The notes beneath the pieces are model-generated. The model was given only the letters and a program-made list of their open reading frames with translations. It did no database searches and had not been told where the DNA came from. Of a DNA stretch of 7,594 bases, positions 1-6,106 are shown one piece after another. The stretch comes from Hungatella sp. UBA3147. Lineage in GTDB: Bacteria > Bacillota > Clostridia > Lachnospirales > Lachnospiraceae. The translations under genes and the position numbers were made by a program. The stretch lies in NCBI GenBank assembly GCA_002365025.1, contig DEYX01000218.1, positions 1-7,594 of the forward strand, in the 5' to 3' direction. Position 1 is the first letter of the stretch. The number at the start of each line of letters is the position of its first letter.

Positions 1-851
1 ATTCCATGGTGCTGGGAGAAGACGAGATTTTAGGGCAGGCAAAGAGTGCCTATGAGATGTCTAAAGACCAGAGGGCAGTGGATTACGAAATGAATGTGCT
101 GTTCCAAAGGGCGTTTGCCTGTGCCAAACGGATCAAGACGGATACCAGCTTATCCAGAACGCCCCTATCCGTTGCAACTCTTGTAGCCAATGAGGTGTTC
201 CGCTTTGAAAAAGGGGGCGGTGATAAGAATGTGATGGTGATCGGCATGACCGGTAAAATGGGGAATACTATAACAAAAAATATTTTAAGCAAGCCTGGAA
301 TCCATGTCACCGGCACGGTCAGAAGCCATAAGTCCGATCTGATTTTTGAGGTGAAGGGGGACAGGGTGAAGGCCGTGGATTACAGGGACCGCTATCAGTA
401 CATGGATGAGATGGATATTGTCATCAGTGCCACTTCCGGTCCCCATTACACCGTGACCTGTGAAGAACTGTCAGAGCAAGTGACTCCCGGGAAAAAACGG
501 CTGTTCATGGATGTGGCCGTTCCTGTGGACATGGACCCTGAGATTGAAGAAATGGAAGGGCTGACTCTTTATAACATCGACTATTTTGAAACACTTTCAA
601 AAAACAACACGGAAATTAAACGAAAAGAATTGGACCGGGCAAACGTAATTATGGAAGAGGACTTAGATGGGGCCATCAAGGAGGTGGTGTTCCATCCATA
701 CATCCGGAGAATGGGAGAACTTAAGGAAGCATTTGCGGGAAAACGTCTGGATACCCTTCTCTTTGAGGTCAGGGACCATGTTTCCAGTGAAGAATTAAAG
801 GTGGTACTTAAAACCCTGGATGGCTTAGAACGCTGGATTAAGGAGGGATGA
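1..851 (+). CDS. hemA: Glutamyl-tRNA reductase, 5' end outside the window
   Basis: Reduces glutamyl-tRNA(Glu) with NADPH to glutamate-1-semialdehyde, the first committed step of C5-pathway tetrapyrrole synthesis in the cytoplasm. The reading frame is already open at base 3, so the gene begins upstream. Roughly the first 100 residues, with the catalytic cysteine, are not visible. What remains starts at the family signature VLGEDEILGQ and continues into the NADPH-binding Rossmann domain, with VMVIGMTGKMG at about bases 228-263. DVAVPVDMDPE (from base 510) matches the family's D(L/V)AVPRDIDPE element, and YNIDYFETL follows it. The C-terminal dimerisation region is short: about 80 residues follow the YNID motif, against about 115 in E. 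coli HemA as I recall it. The glycine loop GMTGKMG differs from the usual GAGEMG form. The stop overlaps the ORF reading of the next gene, so the two are translationally close. Family assignment is secure; activity cannot be judged without the N-terminus. Confidence 0.95.
   Translation, partial: SMVLGEDEILGQAKSAYEMSKDQRAVDYEMNVLFQRAFACAKRIKTDTSLSRTPLSVATLVANEVFRFEKGGGDKNVMVIGMTGKMGNTITKNILSKPGIHVTGTVRSHKSDLIFEVKGDRVKAVDYRDRYQYMDEMDIVISATSGPHYTVTCEELSEQVTPGKKRLFMDVAVPVDMDPEIEEMEGLTLYNIDYFETLSKNNTEIKRKELDRANVIMEEDLDGAIKEVVFHPYIRRMGELKEAFAGKRLDTLLFEVRDHVSSEELKVVLKTLDGLERWIKEG
841..846 (+). promoter_or_regulatory. Ribosome binding site that selects the GTG start of sirC
   Basis: An AGGAGG core lies inside the last codons of hemA. 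The ATG at 848 overlaps the hemA stop but is only one base past this core, too close for normal initiation. The in-frame GTG at 854 sits seven bases downstream, a normal spacing. GTG 854 gives the N-terminus MAYFPFFVDIEGK, which fits the start expected for this family. The choice is inferred from spacing. Confidence 0.7.
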
Positions 852-853
852 CC

Positions 854-1492
854 GTGGCTTATTTCCCATTTTTTGTTGATATTGAAGGGAAAAGATGCCT
901 GATCGCAGGCGGAGGATCGGTCGCCTGCCGCAAGGCTCTGACACTTATGGATTATGGTCCGGATATGATAGTTGTGGCTCCGCAAGTGATTCCCGAGTTT
1001 GAACGGCTGTTAAAAGAAAGCAAGGGAAGACTCACATGGTGGTGCCGGGAATTTGCAGAATCTGATCTGGAGAAAATGGATTTTGTAATAGCGGCAACTT
1101 CAGATGAAGGATTAAACAGGCAAATATCCATCTGGTGCAGGGAACAGAAGATTCCGGTCAATGTGGCAGACAACCAGGAGGAATGCAGCTTTATTTTTCC
1201 GGCTCTTATTAAAGATGGAGAAATCACGGTGGGGATTACCACAGGCGGAAGTTCTCCGGCCCTTACCCGGTATTTAAAAGAAACGCTTAAAGAAGCCATT
1301 CCTGGGGGACTTGGCGTCCTGGCAAAGCAGCTTGGCTCATACAGGGATATGGTAAGAGAACGGGTAGACTCCCTCCCTGTCAGAAGGTCAATATTTAAAA
1401 CTATGACAGAGGAAGGGATCCGCCAGGGAGATTATACCAGAGAACAGGCAGATGAACTGATAGAAAGGAAACTGGCGGAGCATGAAAAGTAA
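854..1492 (+). CDS. sirC: Precorrin-2 dehydrogenase / sirohydrochlorin ferrochelatase-like protein (CysG N-terminal/Met8 family)
   Basis: Oxidises precorrin-2 to sirohydrochlorin with NAD+; some family members also insert iron to give siroheme. From the GTG start the protein has 212 residues, a usual length for the stand-alone enzyme. The NAD-binding glycine loop is CLIAGGGSVACRK at about residues 15-27. NVADNQEECSFIFPALI begins at residue 103 and carries Asp106, equivalent to the aspartate implicated in dehydrogenation and chelation in CysG and Met8. GITTGGSSPALTRYLKE then matches the family motif for tetrapyrrole/dimer contacts, and a helical C-terminal part follows. The gene lies directly after hemA and its last 11 bases overlap hemC, suggesting coupled translation. 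Placement beside cobA supports work on precorrin-2. Sequence alone cannot say whether it also chelates iron, so the symbol is a family-level choice. The alternative start at 848 would add two residues. Confidence 0.9.
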   Translation: MAYFPFFVDIEGKRCLIAGGGSVACRKALTLMDYGPDMIVVAPQVIPEFERLLKESKGRLTWWCREFAESDLEKMDFVIAATSDEGLNRQISIWCREQKIPVNVADNQEECSFIFPALIKDGEITVGITTGGSSPALTRYLKETLKEAIPGGLGVLAKQLGSYRDMVRERVDSLPVRRSIFKTMTEEGIRQGDYTREQADELIERKLAEHEK

Positions 1493-2384
1493 TACCATTC
1501 GCATTGGAACAAGAAGAAGTGCTTTGGCCGTGGCCCAGGCAAATCTGGTGGCAGAGGCTCTTAAAAAGGCAGGTAACGGCTTATCGGCAGAACTGGTGTT
1601 AAAGCAGACGGAAGGGGACCGGATTCTTGATAAGCCGCTTTTGGAATTTGGAGGAAAGGGCGTATTTGTGACGGAATTTGAGCAGGCTCTATTGCGGGGA
1701 GAGATTGATTTTGCAGTCCACAGCGCCAAGGATATGCCCATGGAGCTGGAAGAGGGGCTGGGAATTGTGGCAGTTCTGGAGCGGGGAGATCCCAGGGATG
1801 TTCTGGTGACACCTGCTTTAAGTGACCTTTCCGGAAAAAAGGAAATCATAATCGGAACCTCCAGCTTAAGAAGGAAGATTCAGATGGAAGAGATTGGAAC
1901 GGCCATGTGGCCGGGGGCTTTGGTTCGCTGCGAGGATTTAAGGGGAAATGTACAGACCAGACTTTCAAAACTCATGGAAGGTTCTTATGACGGCATTCTA
2001 TTGGCGGCGGCCGGATTAAAGCGTCTGGGACTTTGGGAAGACAGCCGGTATGATTACCATTGTTTTGATTGTGAGACCTTTATTCCGGCTGGAGGCCAGG
2101 GGATACTTGCAGTGGAAGGACGGCTGGATTCCGGTCTTGAAGCGGTGGTAAAGCATATTGAGGATGAAGAAGCCAGGATGTGCCTTTCCTTAGAACGAAA
2201 AATATTAAGGCATTTAAATGCCGGCTGCCATGAACCCATCGGCGTGTATTCAAGAATTAGAGGCGGGGATATGGAGGTTCTTGGAATCAGCAGGAGAGGG
2301 GAAGAAATCAAGCGGATCCATCTTTGGGGAGGAACCGGGGAACTTGACAGGCTGGCGCGGCAGGCCGCCGATGGCCTTGCGTAA
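1482..2384 (+). CDS. hemC: Hydroxymethylbilane synthase (porphobilinogen deaminase)
   Basis: Polymerises four porphobilinogen molecules into hydroxymethylbilane on a covalent dipyrromethane cofactor. It has 300 residues, a typical length. The N-terminus IRIGTRRSALAVAQA is the family signature. AVHSAKDMP carries the catalytic aspartate at residue 84. GTSSLRRK (about 125-132) and LRGNVQTRL (about 153-161) supply the arginines that hold the substrate chain. AGCHEPIG contains Cys249, the cofactor attachment residue. All key residues are present, so the enzyme should be functional. The start overlaps the end of sirC by 11 bases, and its ribosome site lies inside sirC (weak AAAGGA at 1464-1469, about 12 bases upstream), so expression probably depends on upstream translation. 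Its product feeds the HemD domain encoded by the next gene. Confidence 0.97.
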   Translation: MKSNTIRIGTRRSALAVAQANLVAEALKKAGNGLSAELVLKQTEGDRILDKPLLEFGGKGVFVTEFEQALLRGEIDFAVHSAKDMPMELEEGLGIVAVLERGDPRDVLVTPALSDLSGKKEIIIGTSSLRRKIQMEEIGTAMWPGALVRCEDLRGNVQTRLSKLMEGSYDGILLAAAGLKRLGLWEDSRYDYHCFDCETFIPAGGQGILAVEGRLDSGLEAVVKHIEDEEARMCLSLERKILRHLNAGCHEPIGVYSRIRGGDMEVLGISRRGEEIKRIHLWGGTGELDRLARQAADGLA

Positions 2385-2392
2385 TAAGGAGG
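2385..2392 (+). promoter_or_regulatory. Strong ribosome binding site for cobA-hemD
   Basis: TAAGGAGG lies five bases before ATG 2398, in the 13-base gap after the hemC stop. It fixes the start at 2398. The frame is open further upstream (an in-frame ATG at 2218), but those 60 codons overlap hemC and precede the conserved SUMT N-terminus. Confidence 0.85.
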
Positions 2393-2397
2393 ATGCT

Positions 2398-3903
2398 ATG
2401 AAGGAAACAGGAGTCGTCTATCTGGTAGGGGCTGGTCCGGGAGATCCGGGGCTTATTACGGAAAAAGGGTTGTCAAGGCTGCGGGTGTGTAACGCAGTGG
2501 TTTATGATTCCCTTCTTTCTCCACGCCTTCTTGATGAGGTACCTGACCAATGCCGGAAGATTTATGTAGGAAAACGGTCCGGTCGTCATTCCATGAAGCA
2601 GGAGGAGATTAATCAGCTTCTGGTAGAACTGGCAAGGGAAGGTCTTGCAGTTGTGAGGCTGAAGGGGGGGGATCCCTTTGTATTTGGACGTGGGGGAGAA
2701 GAGATCATGGCTCTTTCAGAGGCAGGGATTCCTTATGAGGTGGTTTCTGGAGTTACCTCTGCGGTCGCCGCCCTTGCAAGTGCCGGAATCCCGGTGACCC
2801 ACCGGGCGCTTAGCAGAAGCTTTCACGTCATGACCGGACACACACTCTCAAAGGAAGGAACGCTTCCTCCTGATTTTGATGAATTTGCCAGGCTTTCCGG
2901 CACATTGATTTTTCTTATGGGACTTGGGAACTTATCCCTCATCGTAAAGGGACTTTTAAACCAGGGAAAACCAGGGGAGACACCTGCTGCGGTTATTCAA
3001 AACGGAACTCTTCCCGGAGAGAGAACCATCCGCGGGACCATAGAGAATATTGAGGAAAAGGTACTGGCGGCTGGAATAGAAAGTCCTGCTATCCTTGTGG
3101 TTGGAGAAGTGGCTTCCCTTGATTTTTCTTCTACGCTAAAACAGCCTCTTATGGGGTGCCGGATCGGAGTAACAGGAACAGACACCTTTACAGGACGGTT
3201 TAGAAAACAGCTGGAATCTCTTGGAGGAGCTTCGGAATGCATACTGAGCCTTTTGATAGAATCCTGCCGAAAGGGAGCGGAAATGAAGGAAGCATATGAA
3301 AAGCTGCCGTCCTACACCTGGATCGTATTTACCAGTGCCAATGGAGTAAGAGAATTTTTTCATGGGCTTTTGGAATGTGGGTATGATTTCCGGTCGGTGG
3401 GTCATGTGAAATTTGCCGTGGTCGGAAGGGGAACGGCGGATGAACTGCTGCGGCACGGCTTTTCTGCAGATTACATACCAGAGAAATATCAGGTGCAGGA
3501 TCTGGCGGAAGGCTTAAAAGGCTTGATTTCCGGGGCTGACAGGCTTTTGATCCCCAGATCCTCAGGCGGCTCCAAGGAGCTGAATGAGATTCTTGATGAA
3601 ACCGGAGTCTCTTATGATGATATCGTGCTCTATGATGTGGCCCTGGCAGGCCTGGAGACGGAAAAAAGGACGGAAGCCTTAAAGCATTTGGACTATCTGA
3701 CCTTTTCAAGCGCTTCCGGTGTAGAGGCTTTTTTCCGGGAGGCAAATGAGGAAATAAAGGAAGCCCTGGCAGGCCTCAAAGTGGTCTGTATAGGGGACAT
3801 AACAGCAAAAGCCCTTATAGGACATGGGAGAAAGGCAGATCTCATCGCCGGGGTTTACAGCATCCAAGGGTTAACGGAAGCCATTTGCCGGGATTGGAAA
3901 TAG
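2398..3903 (+). CDS. cobA-hemD: Fused uroporphyrinogen-III C-methyltransferase and uroporphyrinogen-III synthase
   Basis: A bifunctional 501-residue protein. The N-terminal half (about 1-251) is a SUMT/CobA enzyme that adds two SAM methyls to uroporphyrinogen III to give precorrin-2. It shows VYLVGAGPGDPGLIT at the N-terminus, RLKGGDPFVFGRGGEE from residue 87, VSGVTSAVAALASAGIPVTHR and a LMGLGNL segment, all diagnostic. The C-terminal half (about 252-501) resembles HemD, which cyclises hydroxymethylbilane with ring-D inversion. It shows TSANGV from residue 312, IPRSSGG, TFSSASGVEAFF from 435 and CIGDITAKAL, the scattered motifs by which this poorly conserved family is known. CobA-HemD fusions are known in clostridia. 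The fusion places formation and methylation of uroporphyrinogen III in one chain, favouring siroheme/cobalamin over protoheme. An eight-G run at 2664-2671 encodes part of the GGDP motif. Confidence 0.93.
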   Translation: MKETGVVYLVGAGPGDPGLITEKGLSRLRVCNAVVYDSLLSPRLLDEVPDQCRKIYVGKRSGRHSMKQEEINQLLVELAREGLAVVRLKGGDPFVFGRGGEEIMALSEAGIPYEVVSGVTSAVAALASAGIPVTHRALSRSFHVMTGHTLSKEGTLPPDFDEFARLSGTLIFLMGLGNLSLIVKGLLNQGKPGETPAAVIQNGTLPGERTIRGTIENIEEKVLAAGIESPAILVVGEVASLDFSSTLKQPLMGCRIGVTGTDTFTGRFRKQLESLGGASECILSLLIESCRKGAEMKEAYEKLPSYTWIVFTSANGVREFFHGLLECGYDFRSVGHVKFAVVGRGTADELLRHGFSADYIPEKYQVQDLAEGLKGLISGADRLLIPRSSGGSKELNEILDETGVSYDDIVLYDVALAGLETEKRTEALKHLDYLTFSSASGVEAFFREANEEIKEALAGLKVVCIGDITAKALIGHGRKADLIAGVYSIQGLTEAICRDWK

Positions 3904-3907
3904 GAAT

Positions 3908-3912
3908 AGGAG
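3908..3912 (+). promoter_or_regulatory. Ribosome binding site preserved ahead of the methyltransferase pseudogene
   Basis: AGGAG ends eight bases before an in-frame TTG at 3921, which would give a protein starting (M)DPSIKNVEMKNK. This fits better than ATG 3948, which has no clear ribosome site, or ATG 3885, which lies inside the end of hemD. The start is therefore probably TTG, at moderate confidence. Confidence 0.5.
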
Positions 3913-3920
3913 ATGATTCA

Positions 3921-4588
3921 TTGGATCCATCCATAAAGAATGTGGAAATGAAGAATAAGGATCGGTTTTTAGGATTTGCGGATGTCTATGAACAGGCAAG
4001 GCCGGAAATGCCGGGATATCCGATCGAGATCATAACAAGATATTTAAATAAGAAGGCAAATATTGTAGTTGACTTAGGCTGCGGTTCGGGCTTATCAACA
4101 ACTGCATGGAAAAACCATTGCAACGCCATTATCGGTATTGAACCAAGTGATGATATGTTCCTGGACCGCATACTAAAGTCCGGCGGTATATTTGCTGTGG
4201 TCGATTACGACTGGCCGCCTGTCTGCAAATGGGAAGCGGAGCTTGCCCATAAGCAGCTATTTTATATCGTCAGCCGCCTGGAGGAAGAACATGAGGATTT
4301 GAAAGATGATTATATAAGATGGGATAAAATAAACATCTGTCCAATATCAAAAATAGCGGTTACTTTCGTTATCAAAGAGAAATTGTTTTTGCAAACAGGG
4401 AGTCCTGTGATGCCAAAAGATTTATCAGTATGACGTTAAGCCAAAGCGGACTCCAAAGCATCATGAAACATAAGCCAGATTTAATTAAGAGTGCTCTGGA
4501 TGAATATATTGAGACAATACAGCGCTTATTCGCCGGTGAGATGATGGAAGCGGATTTCTGTTATCGCATGCGCCTGGGTATTAAATGA
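3921..4588 (+). pseudogene. Decayed class I SAM-dependent methyltransferase
   Basis: The first part reads MKNKDRFLGFADVYEQARP and then VVDLGCGSGLST (DLGCGSG from residue 51), the SAM-binding motif I of a Methyltransf_11/25-type enzyme, followed by GIEPSDDM, the motif around the acidic ribose-binding residue. Near 4158-4167 the text jumps to DRILKSGGIFAVVDYDWPP, which in intact relatives lies well downstream. About 45-55 residues, including the usual FHW segment, seem to be missing in frame. At the A run 4326-4329 the frame shifts: the original frame stops at 4433, while the -1 frame continues NKHLSNIKNSGYFRYQREI to the family-like C-terminus CYRMRLGIK and a TGA at 4586-4588. One lost A in a run of five would explain this exactly. 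The substrate is unknown. It lies where hemB usually lies and is AT-richer than its neighbours. The relatives are recalled, not searched. Confidence 0.8.
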
Positions 4589-4625
4589 TCAATTTTAAAA
4601 AATGAAAGCTATCTTACGGATTAAA

Positions 4626-4631
4626 AAGGAG
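4626..4631 (+). promoter_or_regulatory. Ribosome binding site that sets the hemL start
   Basis: AAGGAG lies nine bases before ATG 4641. An in-frame ATG at 4602 would add 13 basic residues, but it has no ribosome site and would place this site inside the gene. The start at 4641 gives MKIVESKILFEKS, the expected N-terminus for the family. Confidence 0.85.
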
Positions 4632-4640
4632 TCAGTTAGA

Positions 4641-5918
4641 ATGAAAATAGTAGAATCAAAAATATTATTTGAAAAATCAAGGGAGTATTTCCCGGGCGGA
4701 GTCAACAGCCCGGTTCGTGCTTTTGGCTCCGTGGGAGGAGTACCGGTCTTCGTAAAACGGGCGTCAGGCTCTCATATTTTCGATGAGGATGGGAATGAAT
4801 ACATTGATTACGTGAATTCATGGGGGCCATCCATTCTAGGGCATGCCTGCGGGCCTGTGGTGGAAGCGGTGAGAGAGGCCTGTCTTGACGGCTTATCTTT
4901 TGGCGCTCCTACCAGAAAGGAGCTGGTTCTGGGTACACTTATCAGGGAGTGTATGCCTTCCATGGAGATGATGCGTATGGTAAGCTCCGGGACAGAAGCG
5001 GTCATGAGTGCGATACGCGCGGCAAGAGGCTATACGGGAAGGGATAAGATCGTAAAGTTTATTGGCTGCTATCATGGACATTCTGATGGACTTTTAGTTA
5101 AGGCTGGTTCCGGTGCTCTGACAGAATCTGCACCGGACAGTGCCGGTGTACCGGCTTCCTATACCCAGCACACATTGTTAGCCAGATTTAATGATGAGGA
5201 TTCCGTCAAAAAGCTGTTTTCGGAATTTCCAGGTGACATCGGAGCACTAGTGGTGGAGCCGGTGGCAGCCAATATGGGGCTCGTTCCGCCAAAACCCGGC
5301 TTTCTGGAATTTTTAAGGGAAATTACGGCAAAGTATGGAGCAGTTCTCATCTTTGATGAGGTCATTACCGGATTTCGCATGGGACTTGGAGGCGCACAGG
5401 GATATTACGGTGTTACTCCTGATATGACAGCCCTCGGAAAGATCGCAGGCGGTGGTATGCCGATGGGAGTGTATGGTGGAAGGAAGGAGATCATGGAGGT
5501 GGTTTCTCCTTTGGGGAAGGTATATCAGGCAGGAACCCTTTCCGGCAATCCCATTGCAACGACAGCAGGAATCACTACCATCAGGACCCTGATGGAGCAG
5601 CCGGGAATCTATTCTTCTCTGGAAGAAAAGGCTGGAAAGCTTGTGAAAACTCTTAAGGATACGCTTCCGGAAACCTGGGTGAATCAGGCAGGCTCTCTTT
5701 TTAGCGTATTTTTCACAAAAGACCAGGTGATGGATTTTGATACAGCTCTGGCTTCGGACACGGTTAAGTATGGAACCTATTTTCATTATCTTTTGGAGCA
5801 CGGCATTTACACGGCTCCATCCCAGTTTGAAATTTTGTTTCTTTCTGCGGCACATACAGATGAGGATATTGAAAAAACCTGCAGTATCATAAAAGATGCA
5901 GCAGGAATTATTTCTTAA
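4641..5918 (+). CDS. hemL: Glutamate-1-semialdehyde 2,1-aminomutase
   Basis: A pyridoxal-phosphate enzyme that converts glutamate-1-semialdehyde, the HemA product, into 5-aminolevulinate. It has 425 residues, the usual length. The N-terminal FPGGVNSPVRAF is diagnostic. SSGTEA (115-120) binds the cofactor phosphate, and YHGHSDG from residue 144 is the ring-stacking region. FDEVITGFR contains Asp239, which contacts the pyridine nitrogen. TALGKIAGGGMP contains Lys267, the expected Schiff-base lysine. GTLSGNP follows. All catalytic elements are intact. It lies 52 bases after the methyltransferase pseudogene with no terminator between, so it probably still shares the hem operon transcript, and a strong intrinsic terminator follows it. 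HemA and HemL commonly work as a complex to protect the unstable semialdehyde, which fits the shared operon. Confidence 0.97.
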   Translation: MKIVESKILFEKSREYFPGGVNSPVRAFGSVGGVPVFVKRASGSHIFDEDGNEYIDYVNSWGPSILGHACGPVVEAVREACLDGLSFGAPTRKELVLGTLIRECMPSMEMMRMVSSGTEAVMSAIRAARGYTGRDKIVKFIGCYHGHSDGLLVKAGSGALTESAPDSAGVPASYTQHTLLARFNDEDSVKKLFSEFPGDIGALVVEPVAANMGLVPPKPGFLEFLREITAKYGAVLIFDEVITGFRMGLGGAQGYYGVTPDMTALGKIAGGGMPMGVYGGRKEIMEVVSPLGKVYQAGTLSGNPIATTAGITTIRTLMEQPGIYSSLEEKAGKLVKTLKDTLPETWVNQAGSLFSVFFTKDQVMDFDTALASDTVKYGTYFHYLLEHGIYTAPSQFEILFLSAAHTDEDIEKTCSIIKDAAGIIS

Positions 5919-5930
5919 GAATGGTAAAAT

Positions 5931-5973
5931 AAGGCTTTGGAATGGCTGGGTATCAGCAGTTCCAAAGCTTTTT
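5931..5973 (+). terminator. Intrinsic terminator closing the hem operon
   Basis: GCTTTGGAA (5934-5942) pairs perfectly with TTCCAAAGC (5960-5968); a G-T pair and two A-T pairs extend the stem outward. The loop contains a nested four-pair stem (GCTG 5945-5948 with CAGC 5954-5957). A T run (5969-5973) follows at once. It begins 12 bases after the hemL stop and should separate hemL from the flavodoxin unit. Confidence 0.9.
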
Positions 5974-6055
5974 CAAAATTTAAGGGAATAACCGTGCATT
6001 TTGCCATATAGATTCTAAAAGTTACATAAATTGTATTAACATTTTCCGCAATCTC

Positions 6056-6082
6056 TTGATAAATAGCTTGATTTGGTATATT
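6056..6082 (+). promoter_or_regulatory. Candidate sigma-A promoter for the flavodoxin-ftsH unit
   Basis: TTGATA (6056-6061, four of six consensus matches) and TATATT (6077-6082, five of six) are separated by 15 bases. TATTTT (6079-6084) would give 17-base spacing with a poorer match. The region is AT-rich, lies after a terminator and ends with AGGAGG (6093-6098) eight bases before ATG 6107. The 5974-6055 stretch upstream shows no gene. Confidence 0.45.
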
Positions 6083-6106
6083 TTAATCTCATAGGAGGCT
6101 GAATGT

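Noticed and set aside
2218..2397. A 60-residue N-terminal extension of CobA-HemD
   Set aside because: It overlaps hemC out of frame, has no SUMT similarity and lies before the strong TAAGGAGG at 2385-2392.
3885..3920. Methyltransferase start at ATG 3885
   Set aside because: It lies inside the last codons of hemD without its own ribosome site. TTG 3921 has AGGAG eight bases upstream.
4326..4334. Programmed -1 frameshift joining the two methyltransferase halves
   Set aside because: The change of frame is -1, but the site is only four A residues preceded by T. A slipped tRNA-Lys would re-pair with TAA, and there is no clear slippery heptamer. With an apparent internal deletion in the same gene, decay is the simpler explanation.
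3904..4640. A hemB remnant
   Set aside because: I looked in the forward frames for porphobilinogen synthase motifs such as the active-site lysine and zinc/metal-binding segments and saw none. The sequence is explained by the methyltransferase plus a 52-base leader.
4602..4640. A 13-residue N-terminal extension of hemL (MKAILRIKK...)
   Set aside because: There is no ribosome site before ATG 4602, whereas AAGGAG lies at proper distance before ATG 4641, whose product matches the family N-terminus.
5313..5855. A 180-codon open frame on the minus strand inside hemL
   Set aside because: It lies wholly antisense to a clear gene, has no recognisable domain and has the cysteine/histidine/arginine-rich look of a shadow frame. 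The same applies to the other minus-strand frames, including 7026-7400 and 7219-7584 opposite ftsH.
6001..6030. An upstream promoter with TTGCCA as -35
   Set aside because: The -35 match is good, but no convincing -10 lies 16-18 bases downstream; the best are CATAAA and TACATA. The 6056-6082 pair is better placed.
6021..6041. GTTA...TAAC inverted repeat as a Rex- or FNR-like operator
   Set aside because: Only four bases per arm pair, and the sequence does not fit the TTGTTAA/TTAACAA Rex pattern or the FNR TTGAT-ATCAA pattern.
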